Translations under genes and position numbers: made by a program | From: Fen731 sp964481885 | GTDB taxonomy: Bacteria; Actinomycetota; Humimicrobiia; Humimicrobiales; Humimicrobiaceae | Length of the DNA: 11,838 bases | NCBI GenBank assembly: GCA_964481885.1 | Contig: CAYZUS010000056.1 | Location: 1 to 11,838, forward strand | Direction: 5' to 3' | Shown here: positions 1 through 5,655 of the stretch, one piece after another | Numbering within the stretch: position 1 is the stretch's first letter | Layout: every line of letters starts with the position of its first letter | The notes under the pieces: generated by a model | Seen by the model: the letters and a program-made list of their open reading frames with translations, nothing else | What the model was told of the DNA's origin: nothing | Databases searched by the model: none

Positions 1-1028
1 TCATCTTCATAGTATTTAAATACCTTTTCATTATTAAAATCCGGTATAAAAAGGTCCTCTTTTTCAGACAAAGACTCGTACTCCTGGGTCCAGCCATTAT
101 AAAAACCAAGCTCTTCAGCATAATCAGTGACTTTATAATATTCTTTCTCTGATATCCTTCTTGAGATTGCAGGAATACTGCACGCTTTGTATTCAGGATG
201 ATACTGCGCCATGATACTTAAGTGTATATCTACAGAAAGTTCATTTTTTATAAAATCCAGTGTTTCATTTATTCCTGCAATATCGCCCGGCATTACAAGA
301 AGCCTGATTATAATTCCTTTCTTTGCAATGCCTTTTTTGTCAGTTTTTAATACTCCTGCCTGCCGATACATCTCCCGGATTGCTGCACGATTATACTCAA
401 CATAGTTTTTAATGTGAGAATACTTTTTTGCCATTGAACTGCTGCTGTATCTTATGTCAGGCATATAAATATCAACAATACCGTCAAGCATTTTTATTGA
501 TTCCGGGTCATCGTAACCGCCTGTGTTGTAAACAATGGGAATATTGAGCCCTGATTGTTTTGCTATGGACAAAGCCTCAATGATTTGCGGCACCCATATT
601 GAAGGGGATACAAGGTTGATATTGTGAACACCTGTATTCTGCAATTTCAGCATGGATTGTGCGAGTTCCCGGTTTGTATTAAGAGTGCCGGTATGCTCCT
701 GGCTTATCTGGTAATTCTGGCAATAATCACACCTCATATTGCAGTGGGAAAAGAAAATTGTACCGGAGCCTCGGGTTCCTGATAAAGGGGGCTCTTCGCC
801 ATGATGTGCCATTACGGACGAGACTACAGCAATATGGCCCGCCCTGCAAAAACCTGCTGCACTTTTCATTCTGTTCACCCCGCATTTATGGGGACAAACA
901 GTGCAGCATTCCAGCCATTCATCAGGAGTTCCTGCCGATAAATCAGTTTTATTTAAATCATCCATCCAAATCCATTCATTTGTCTCATGTTCCAGATTAT
1001 CCAAATATATTAAACTCACAGAGTTCAT
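1..1028 (-). CDS. Radical SAM protein, PflA-like (COG1313) family, partial at window edge
   Basis: The reverse strand stays open from the left edge to about 1028 and encodes at least 342 residues of a radical SAM enzyme related to pyruvate formate-lyase activating proteins. The CxxxCxxC motif that binds the 4Fe-4S cluster is CNMRCDYC (C96, C100, C103 from the start used here), preceded by GTRGSGTIFFS, typical of this family. An additional N-terminal cysteine set (CCTVCPHKCGVNR ... GFC, about residues 41-60) is also characteristic. Family members activate glycyl radical enzymes or act on unknown substrates; no glycyl radical partner is visible here. Only a short C-terminal tail should be missing, since the PDF motif near the usual C-terminus is present. 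The start is uncertain: ATG at 1028 preserves a YLDNLE stretch resembling family N-termini, whereas GTG at 1019 or ATG at 965 are possible, and none has a strong ribosome binding site. It is transcribed away from the phasin gene. Confidence 0.88.
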   Translation of the reverse strand, partial: MNSVSLIYLDNLEHETNEWIWMDDLNKTDLSAGTPDEWLECCTVCPHKCGVNRMKSAAGFCRAGHIAVVSSVMAHHGEEPPLSGTRGSGTIFFSHCNMRCDYCQNYQISQEHTGTLNTNRELAQSMLKLQNTGVHNINLVSPSIWVPQIIEALSIAKQSGLNIPIVYNTGGYDDPESIKMLDGIVDIYMPDIRYSSSSMAKKYSHIKNYVEYNRAAIREMYRQAGVLKTDKKGIAKKGIIIRLLVMPGDIAGINETLDFIKNELSVDIHLSIMAQYHPEYKACSIPAISRRISEKEYYKVTDYAEELGFYNGWTQEYESLSEKEDLFIPDFNNEKVFKYYED

Positions 1029-1539
1029 CCATACCAATCAGGACCATATACAGCCTCGCACTGTTGGTGCATTCAGATTATTTGCAAGTGTTATTTATCC
1101 CCCGGCGCATTCATATTTAGCAAGATCATGAATATTTATCTGAATTATCCAGCTTAGGCTAGAGCACACATCACAGTAATGCACTCTGAGTATTTAAGTA
1201 AATAATATCAATAAGCGATTTTATTGCTTTTTATTTATTAAAACAACTTTGGCCCCCGGGACGTCTTATAATCAAGCAGTAGTTTTTTTAGATTCTTAAT
1301 AATTTCCGGGAAAGTTACATTTATATTTTAGCTATACGCTCATCTTAATGATTCTGTCCTTATTGATACAGGTGTATAAAACTATCAGTTTTCAAGGTTT
1401 TTATATATAAATTTTTCATGATAATATTTATAGTACATTTTGAAGAGAGCTCAGAAGCACATGGAGCACATGAAGCACATGGAGCACATGGAGCACATAT
1501 ATATAGCAGGAATTAAAAATAACATTAGAAAGGATTGTT
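1029..1539. other. Long intergenic region between divergent genes
   Basis: This stretch of about 510 bp separates the leftward radical SAM gene from the rightward phasin-like gene. I see no credible coding region on either strand; the open frames at 758-1131 on the plus strand are shadows of the radical SAM gene or random. It is strongly AT-rich apart from a small GC patch near 1252-1264 (CCCCCGGGACGTC). The right end carries a 9-bp tandem repeat array, listed separately. The promoters of both flanking genes must lie here, but I could not assign convincing -35/-10 pairs. Confidence 0.6.
1456..1500. repeat. Five-copy 9-bp tandem repeat (AGCACATGG)
   Basis: Five consecutive 9-bp units start at 1456, 1465, 1474, 1483 and 1492. 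Three units read AGCACATGG exactly; the second ends in A rather than G and the fifth ends in AT. The array stops 39 bp before the phasin start codon, so it lies in the probable 5' leader or promoter region of that gene. A 9-bp unit keeps reading frame, but no open frame uses it. Such short tandem repeats are prone to copy-number change by slippage. Confidence 0.95.
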
Positions 1540-2052
1540 ATGTCAAAAATAATAAGAGAAGCATATATGGCAAGCCTTGGAGTCGCAGTTCTTACTTATG
1601 AAAAAGCCGAACGTATAACTAATGAGCTGATAAAAAAGGGGGAACTGGCTAAAGAGAAGCAGCAAAAATATATACAGGCGCTTATGGAAAAATCAAAGAA
1701 AAACAGCTCTGAACTTGAGAAAGTAGTTAAAGCGAAAGTAAAATATCTTGCAGAAAAAGGGGGACCTCTTAAGGATAAGCAGGACAAGCTTATTGAAGAC
1801 ATGACATTTAGGGCTAAAGTCACCGGCAGGATAGCAGAGCAGAGGATCAGGGAAACCGTAAAGGATACTATCAGAATAGGCAAGCAAACTGCACAAAATC
1901 AGCAGAAGGCTTTCAGCAAACTCAAAGACAAGATCACCAAAAGTGACGAAGAGAGGGTGGAGGAGCTTCTTAAAAAACTTGATATTCCGTCAAAGGAAGA
2001 AATAGATCTTATAAGAAAAAAGCTTGATGAGCTCGAAAGCAAACTAAAATAA
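1540..2052 (+). CDS. Phasin-like coiled-coil protein (COG3937 type)
   Basis: This 170-residue, highly charged protein is almost entirely predicted helix. An N-terminal amphipathic segment (about residues 4-20, IREAYMASLGVAVLTYEK) is followed by long Lys/Glu-rich helices to about residue 145. The C-terminal module (LLKKLDIPSKEEIDLIRKKLDELESKL, about 143-169) matches the pattern of the 'polyhydroxyalkanoate synthesis regulator phasin' family, in which an IPSKEEID-like turn precedes a terminal coiled coil. Phasins coat polyhydroxyalkanoate granules in the cytoplasm, but this small family also occurs in genomes with no known granules, so the role here is inferred. The ATG has a good ribosome binding site, GAAAGGA at 1528-1534, five bases upstream. 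No PHA synthase or depolymerase is adjacent. It appears monocistronic because radC has its own promoter. A generic coiled-coil protein is the alternative. Confidence 0.8.
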   Translation: MSKIIREAYMASLGVAVLTYEKAERITNELIKKGELAKEKQQKYIQALMEKSKKNSSELEKVVKAKVKYLAEKGGPLKDKQDKLIEDMTFRAKVTGRIAEQRIRETVKDTIRIGKQTAQNQQKAFSKLKDKITKSDEERVEELLKKLDIPSKEEIDLIRKKLDELESKLK

Positions 2053-2067
2053 ATAGACATAAATGCA

Positions 2068-2096
2068 TTTACATAAATATATAATAATGCTATAAT
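2068..2096 (+). promoter_or_regulatory. Sigma-70-type promoter of radC
   Basis: TTTACA (2068-2073) and TATAAT (2091-2096) are separated by exactly 17 bp. The predicted start of transcription near 2103 would give a leader of about 55 nt before the radC TTG codon. The promoter lies just downstream of the phasin stop, so radC need not depend on phasin transcription. Confidence 0.65.
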
Positions 2097-2158
2097 CAGC
2101 TTGATGATTTTAAATTTCCTTTAATTATTACTGATTTTAAAAAAGGAAGCTGGTTATA

Positions 2159-2869
2159 TTGACAAAAACGGAAACTGATTATCTGCCCATAAAAAACTGG
2201 CCGGAAGATGAAAGACCAAGGGAAAAGCTGATAAAGCAGGGAAGTGAGAATCTGACAAATTCTGAGCTTATTGCAATAATGCTAAGGACCGGTGTAGGTA
2301 AAAACGGTGGCAGCAAGTCTGCTTTGGACCTTGCAAAAACTGTTTTATTAAAATATGAAAATTTAAATGAACTTTTGAATGTATCAGTTGCAGAGCTTGC
2401 TGAGATAAAAGGTATAGGTTCTGCAAAAGCTGTACAGATAGTTGCTTCCATTGAACTTGGCAAGAGGGCCGTATCTGAGAAAAATGGAAATAACGTAAGC
2501 TTTCGCTGCAGCGAAGAAGTGGCAAATTATTATATACCTCTGCTCAAGGATCTCAAAAATGAACAATTCAGGCTGGTAATGCTAAATATTAAAAACAGGA
2601 TAATCAGGGAAGTCATGATATCGCAGGGTTCACTTACTTCATCGATTGTCCATCCAAGGGAAGTTTTAAAAATAGCCATTAAGGCTTCCGCTGCTTCCGT
2701 GATATTTCTGCATAATCACCCTAGCGGGGATCCTGAACCCTCAATTGATGATATTGAAATTACAAACAGACTGTGCAAATCCTGTTCGATTGTAGGAATA
2801 AACGTTCTGGACCACCTTATCATAGCAGAAAGTGGATACTTCAGCTTCAAACAGAAGAACATGCTGTAA
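2159..2869 (+). CDS. radC: RadC family JAB/MPN-domain protein
   Basis: The 236-residue product has the full RadC architecture. The N-terminal RPREKLIKQGSENLTNSELIAIMLRTG segment (about residues 19-45) and a helix-hairpin-helix-like region (AEIKGIGSAKAVQIVASIELGKR, about 81-103) are followed by a JAB1/MPN domain. The metal-binding motif is HNHPSGDPEPSIDD (H185, H187, S195, D198). The old 'DNA repair protein' label comes from an E. coli mutation later assigned elsewhere. The MPN fold suggests a zinc hydrolase or DNA-associated role, but no activity is settled. Length is normal for the family. The start is TTG at 2159, preceded by AAGGAAG at 2143-2149 with a 9-nt spacer; no ATG fits the conserved N-terminus. 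The toxin-antitoxin pair 83 bp downstream has its own promoter. Confidence 0.95.
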   Translation: MTKTETDYLPIKNWPEDERPREKLIKQGSENLTNSELIAIMLRTGVGKNGGSKSALDLAKTVLLKYENLNELLNVSVAELAEIKGIGSAKAVQIVASIELGKRAVSEKNGNNVSFRCSEEVANYYIPLLKDLKNEQFRLVMLNIKNRIIREVMISQGSLTSSIVHPREVLKIAIKASAASVIFLHNHPSGDPEPSIDDIEITNRLCKSCSIVGINVLDHLIIAESGYFSFKQKNML

Positions 2870-2894
2870 ATAAATGGACAACTCTCTTTTTCAC

Positions 2895-2942
2895 ATATGC
2901 TACTTTTATGATATACTACTGGTATAATATACTACTTTTGGG
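2895..2942 (+). promoter_or_regulatory. Toxin-antitoxin promoter/operator: three 16-bp tandem repeats over an extended -10
   Basis: Three contiguous 16-bp units start at 2895, 2911 and 2927: ATATGCTACTTTTATG, ATATACTACTGGTATA and ATATACTACTTTTGGG. The core ATAT(A/G)CTACT is shared by all three. An extended -10 box, TGG-TATAAT (2920-2928), lies in the middle unit and its end touches the third, so transcription should start near 2935 with a leader of about 18 nt. Ribbon-helix-helix antitoxins commonly bind repeated sites of this size over their own promoter, so this is a good candidate for the autoregulatory operator of the downstream pair. Confidence 0.7.
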
Positions 2943-2952
2943 GGAAAATAAT

Positions 2953-3183
2953 ATGCAAAAAGAGAGATTAACAGTTGTGCTGAAACCGGAGTTGCGAAGG
3001 AGAATTAAAATCAAAGCAGCAGAAAGGGATCTTACGGTATCTGAAGTAGTGGAAGAATATCTTGAAAGAATGCTGGAAAAAGAAGAGCTCGAAGAGGACG
3101 ATATACTTGCAAAATTTGCTGAAGAGAGAGAAAAGAATTTTACTGAGACGGAATCTTTAACTCATGAGGATGTCTGGGGATAA
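2953..3183 (+). CDS. Ribbon-helix-helix antitoxin of a RelE-type toxin-antitoxin pair
   Basis: The product has 76 residues. The N-terminus has the ribbon-helix-helix pattern: a beta strand (RLTVVLKPEL, residues 5-14), a basic first helix (RRRIKIKAAERD) and a second helix beginning TVSEVVEEYLERML (residues 28-41). The acidic C-terminus (EELEEDDILAKFAEERE ... LTHEDVWG) is the expected toxin-wrapping tail. The dimer should bind DNA through the paired strands and neutralise the downstream toxin through its C-terminus. The start is ATG at 2953, behind GGGGAAAA at 2941-2948. A longer in-frame opening back to 2773 overlaps radC and lacks family similarity, so it is rejected. The gene ends two bases before the toxin start, typical of translational coupling. 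It is probably self-repressed through the 16-bp repeats upstream. Confidence 0.88.
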   Translation: MQKERLTVVLKPELRRRIKIKAAERDLTVSEVVEEYLERMLEKEELEEDDILAKFAEEREKNFTETESLTHEDVWG

Positions 3184-3185
3184 AT

Positions 3186-3461
3186 TTGCCTTATATAATA
3201 AATTATCACAAAGCTGTAAAAGGCGATTTAAAACTTCTGGAAGCTTTGATAAAAGCAAGAATTAAAAGTGCAATAGAAACAAGACTTGTTGTTGATCCAA
3301 TAAAATCAGGAGAACCATTAAGAGGGAATTACAAACGTTTCCGAAAGCTGAGGATAGGGGATTATAGAATTTTGTATAAAGTGTTGCGGGAAACAGTCTT
3401 AATTTTGGGAATTGGGCATAGAAAATATATCTATGAGTCAGTGAAAAATAGGGAACTTTAA
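3186..3461 (+). CDS. RelE/StbE-family toxin (predicted mRNA interferase)
   Basis: The 91-residue product carries the RelE/ParE-superfamily signature. This consists of an N-terminal helical hairpin, GEPLRGNYKRFRKLRIGDYRILYKV (residues 42-66) and a C-terminal IGHRKYIYESV (76-86). Basic residues R56 and R61, with R79 and Y81/Y83, occupy the area where RelE enzymes bind and cleave ribosome-bound mRNA. Activity as an mRNA endonuclease is inferred from the family; a ParE-like gyrase poison is less likely given the RIGDYRILY and GHR motifs. The start is TTG at 3186, two bases after the antitoxin stop, with GGGGA at 3177-3181 as ribosome binding site. The weak start plus coupling would keep toxin below antitoxin. 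The gene looks intact. Confidence 0.88.
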   Translation: MPYIINYHKAVKGDLKLLEALIKARIKSAIETRLVVDPIKSGEPLRGNYKRFRKLRIGDYRILYKVLRETVLILGIGHRKYIYESVKNREL

Positions 3462-3588
3462 ATCAGATATTCTTAAATAAAAATATTGAAGTTATAGGCT
3501 ATCAGACAATTATTTAAGGCTCAAGCCAGAAACAGTGAATTAATGCAAGAATAAAGGCAGATGTCGGAGTACAAATGTTGAAAACAGT

Positions 3589-3617
3589 TTGACTTATAAA
3601 GCGATTTTTAATAATAT
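3589..3617 (+). promoter_or_regulatory. Promoter of the tRNA gene
   Basis: TTGACT (3589-3594) and TAATAT (3612-3617) are spaced by exactly 17 bp. Transcription should begin near 3624, leaving a leader of about 26 nt that RNase P would remove. The remaining 3462-3588 segment after the toxin gene shows no gene or convincing terminator. Confidence 0.6.
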
Positions 3618-3649
3618 ATGCATGCTACATTTCCGATTTCATTTTTTAA

Positions 3650-3726
3650 GGGCCCATAGCTCAGCTGGTTAGAGCAGCGCACTCATAATGCGGAGGTCCC
3701 TGGTTCGAATCCAGGTGGGCCCACCA
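3650..3726 (+). tRNA. tRNA with CAT anticodon, probably tRNA-Ile2 (lysidine type)
   Basis: A complete 77-nt cloverleaf folds from the sequence. The acceptor stem GGGCCCA/TGGGCCC is perfect, the D arm is GCTC...GAGC, the anticodon loop is CTCATAA, the T arm is CCTGG TTCGAAT CCAGG, and A73 is followed by an encoded CCA. CAT can be elongator Met, initiator Met or Ile2. The perfectly paired first acceptor position argues against initiator. C4-G69 and C5-G68 in the acceptor stem are the pairs known to favour TilS in E. coli, and the GGGCCCA...TGGGCCC acceptor resembles tRNA-Ile2 genes of many bacteria. Ile2 decoding AUA is therefore my preferred reading. The anticodon stem has one G-G mismatch at its outer pair (27-43). 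Confidence 0.93.
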
Positions 3727-3822
3727 ATATTGGACTGAAGCATAAATACGCATTGTTGTCTTGCTTACCTTCCCCTATTTTAATTTAAATTTTTTTTAAA
3801 AATATTACTTAAAAGAAGACCA

Positions 3823-3874
3823 TTGACAAATACATTGACAAAAACTATATTCTTTTTGTCAATGTCTTTGTCAA
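3823..3874 (+). promoter_or_regulatory. Fic gene promoter embedded in a 52-bp palindrome (candidate operator)
   Basis: Two 22-bp arms (3823-3844 and 3853-3874) are inverted copies of each other with one mismatch, around an 8-bp centre (CTATATTC). Each arm contains two TTGACAAA half-sites 12 bp apart (3823, 3835; inverted at 3855, 3867). The first TTGACA (3823-3828) is also a perfect -35 box, with TATATT (3846-3851) 17 bp downstream as -10, so the dyad axis falls in the -10 box. Transcription would start near 3858, inside the right arm, so the transcript cannot form the full hairpin; the element is more likely a DNA operator than an RNA structure. GAGGGG at 3875-3880 then serves as ribosome binding site. 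Confidence 0.75.
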
Positions 3875-3883
3875 GAGGGGATA

Positions 3884-5056
3884 ATGAAAAAAGATTTAAA
3901 TCAATACCCGCATATCTCATTTGTTAAAAAATGGGAGTTAAAAAATAAATCAATATTTGAACTGGGCCAATGCGAATCTATAATCAGAGCTCTGCGAGAT
4001 ACTCCAATACCTCCTGAATATAGAAAAATGCTCATGTCGGTGTCTTTAAAAAAAGGTGCTCAATCGACTACCGCCATTGAAGGTAATACTCTTACAGATG
4101 AAGAAATTGAAAAGGTTAACGAGGGAATTAAATTAGCGCCAAGTAAAGAATATCAGGAAATTGAAGTCCGTAATATTTTAAACGCACTTAATTCATTATT
4201 AAAAGAAGTCACATCTGAAAACAAGCTCAAAACAATTTCTGTCGAATTAATTAAGAGATTCAATTATTTAGTTGGGAAGAATCTTGGGGAGCATTTTGAA
4301 GCCATACCAGGAAAATTACGAGGGCATAATGTTGTTGTTGGTAAATACAGGGCACCAGATAGTCAGGATGTGGAATACTTATTAGAACAATTCTGTGACT
4401 GGAGTATTGAAGAATTTCATTTTAAAAAGAGTCAGGATTTTATTGATTCAGTAATTCAAGCTATTATTACACACGTATATATTGTATGGATTCATCCTTT
4501 TGGAGATGGTAATGGAAGAACAGCAAGATTACTGGAATTTTATATTCTGCTGCGTGCAGGAAATCCGGATTTTGCTTCCCATTTACTTTCAAATTTTTAT
4601 AATGAAACCAGAAATGAATATTATAGGCAATTGGACAAAACAACCAAAACAGGAGACCTGAGTGATTTTATTGCTTATGCCATACAGGGATATCGGGATG
4701 GATTACATAACATTTTAAGTTTGATTCAGGAAAATCAATTTATAATATCATGGATTAATTACATACACGAAACCTTTCAAACAAATAAAATTAGGGGTAA
4801 GACAGATTCTTTAAATAAAAGGAGAAGAGATTTAATACTTGCTATCCCATTAAATAAAAAATTAAATATTGAAGAAATTATAAATTTAAATGTAAAAATT
4901 GCGACTACATACCAACCATTATCAAAAAGAACACTTATGCGTGATATTAAAGAGTTAACTGATCTGGAATTGTTAAAAAATGACGGCGCTGTTTATTTTG
5001 CCAATATTGATTTGCTAAAAAAAATCATTCCTAAAAAAACCAAAGGGACTGTCTGA
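3884..5056 (+). CDS. Class II Fic-domain protein (predicted AMP transferase) with C-terminal winged helix
   Basis: The 390-residue protein is cytoplasmic, with no signal or membrane segment. The inhibitory motif (S/T)xxxE(G/N) is seen as TTAIEGN (residues 62-68, E66), placing it in class II, where an N-terminal helix blocks the active site. The Fic catalytic loop is HPFGDGNGRTAR (H204-R215), with all key residues present: catalytic His, metal-binding Asp, and the GNGR anion-binding segment. Residues from about 316 to 375 (RRRDLILAIPL ... LSKRTLMRDIKELTDLELLK) look like a winged helix-turn-helix. Such enzymes usually transfer AMP from ATP to Ser, Thr or Tyr hydroxyls, often on themselves; the target here is unknown. 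ATG at 3884 sits three bases after GAGGGG. The gene looks more AT-rich than the NIF3 operon, and its position just after a tRNA suggests acquisition. Confidence 0.93.
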   Translation: MKKDLNQYPHISFVKKWELKNKSIFELGQCESIIRALRDTPIPPEYRKMLMSVSLKKGAQSTTAIEGNTLTDEEIEKVNEGIKLAPSKEYQEIEVRNILNALNSLLKEVTSENKLKTISVELIKRFNYLVGKNLGEHFEAIPGKLRGHNVVVGKYRAPDSQDVEYLLEQFCDWSIEEFHFKKSQDFIDSVIQAIITHVYIVWIHPFGDGNGRTARLLEFYILLRAGNPDFASHLLSNFYNETRNEYYRQLDKTTKTGDLSDFIAYAIQGYRDGLHNILSLIQENQFIISWINYIHETFQTNKIRGKTDSLNKRRRDLILAIPLNKKLNIEEIINLNVKIATTYQPLSKRTLMRDIKELTDLELLKNDGAVYFANIDLLKKIIPKKTKGTV

Positions 5057-5192
5057 TTTTTAAAATTTTAGCAACAAACATTTCTTTTAAGAATTGTTTG
5101 AAATTTCATTTCTTGTATCCACCAATTTCGACAGCATGCCAGGATCTTTATAAGAAATTATTTGGTTTAAATTTTCAATTTTCACACATTTA
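5057..5192. other. Convergent intergenic spacer
   Basis: This 136-bp AT-rich gap lies between the ends of the rightward Fic gene and the leftward small membrane protein gene. It holds one imperfect inverted repeat near the Fic stop, listed separately. I see no open frame or further signal. Confidence 0.6.
5075..5100 (+). terminator. Weak stem-loop after the Fic gene
   Basis: CAAACATTTCTT (5075-5086) and AAGAATTGTTTG (5089-5100) form an inverted repeat with one mismatch, 19 bases after the Fic stop codon. The stem is AT-rich and the following sequence is not a clean T-run, so this is at best a weak intrinsic terminator. Confidence 0.3.
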
Positions 5193-5396
5193 TTAAAATA
5201 ATTTATGTATAAATACATTGTAAGCGAGTAACGCATGAACAAGCGCAAAACATATTCCACTTACAGCAAGGATTCTGTGTGTAATATATAGTTTACGTTT
5301 TCCCGTCTTACTTTTTCTAATAGCCATCGCAATTATTAAAGCGCTGACCAGTAGTGCAAATGTCATAAAAGCTCCAACCAGGATAATTGTTACCAT
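5193..5396 (-). CDS. Small two-helix membrane protein with conserved-looking histidines
   Basis: The gene encodes 67 residues and is supported as real by a strong ribosome binding site: AAAGGAG lies six bases before the ATG on the minus strand (complement of 5403-5409). The first membrane helix spans about residues 3-26, followed by a basic loop (RKSKTGKRK, 27-35), then THRILAVSGICFALVHALLAY (39-59) as the second helix. The pattern HR...H within the second helix (H40, H54), plus H64 near the C-terminus, resembles one helix pair of heme-binding cytochrome b561 or ferric-reductase-like membrane domains. I do not recognise the specific family, and heme binding is speculation. A TATAAT-like -10 box lies upstream (complement of 5441-5446). 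The nearest minus-strand gene upstream is the GGDEF protein, 259 bp away. Confidence 0.7.
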   Translation of the reverse strand: MVTIILVGAFMTFALLVSALIIAMAIRKSKTGKRKLYITHRILAVSGICFALVHALLAYNVFIHKLF

Positions 5397-5478
5397 TTTT
5401 TACTCCTTTTAACTCTAATTTGATTTTTTATACCTGACTTATTATACTCTCTTATTTATGCCCGGCCATGAATGGCTT

Positions 5479-5622
5479 GAAATTTATAAACTTTTACTCA
5501 TGCTCACTTAACTATATTCACTTAATCATATTTGGGCCCGCAAGACCAGAAATTTATTAACTTTTTTAATATTCACTTATTTTATACTCAACTAATTATA
5601 TTTGCTTACTTATATTTGGGCC
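5479..5622. repeat. Imperfect AT-rich direct repeat between the small membrane protein and GGDEF genes
   Basis: Two related segments occur, 5479-5538 and 5549-5622. Each begins GAAATTTAT(A/T)AACTTTT, passes through one or more CACTTA/ATATT motifs, and ends in the exact 11-mer ATATTTGGGCC (5528-5538 and 5612-5622). The second is longer because of extra ATTATATTTGCTTACTT-like sequence inside it. The whole 5397-5655 gap holds no coding frame. The repeat lies just downstream of the GGDEF stop, and part of it may belong to the upstream region of the 67-aa gene. Confidence 0.7.
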
Positions 5623-5655
5623 TCTCTATCAGTTCCTTTGTGCTATGTTTTAAAT

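Noticed and set aside
758..1131. Plus-strand open frames of 120 and 76 codons
   Set aside because: They lie opposite the radical SAM gene, whose cysteine motifs are read on the minus strand, and they show no family features.
1213..1229. Terminator hairpin AAGCGA/TTGCTT followed by T-rich sequence
   Set aside because: The stem is six pairs including a G-T pair, and it points into a divergent promoter region where a plus-strand terminator has no upstream gene.
2773..2952. N-terminal extension of the antitoxin frame
   Set aside because: It overlaps radC in another frame, covers the promoter repeats, and the ribbon-helix-helix domain begins at the ATG at 2953, which has its own ribosome binding site.
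3823..3874. Intrinsic terminator for the tRNA
   Set aside because: The stem is AT-rich, the T-run is inside the arm, and the same DNA contains a well-spaced -35/-10 pair; an operator/promoter fits better.
5531..5550. Duplicated tRNA 3' end (att site) at GGGCCCGCAAGACCA
   Set aside because: Only the GGGCCC core matches the tRNA end; there is no extended identity with the T arm and no integrase between the two points.
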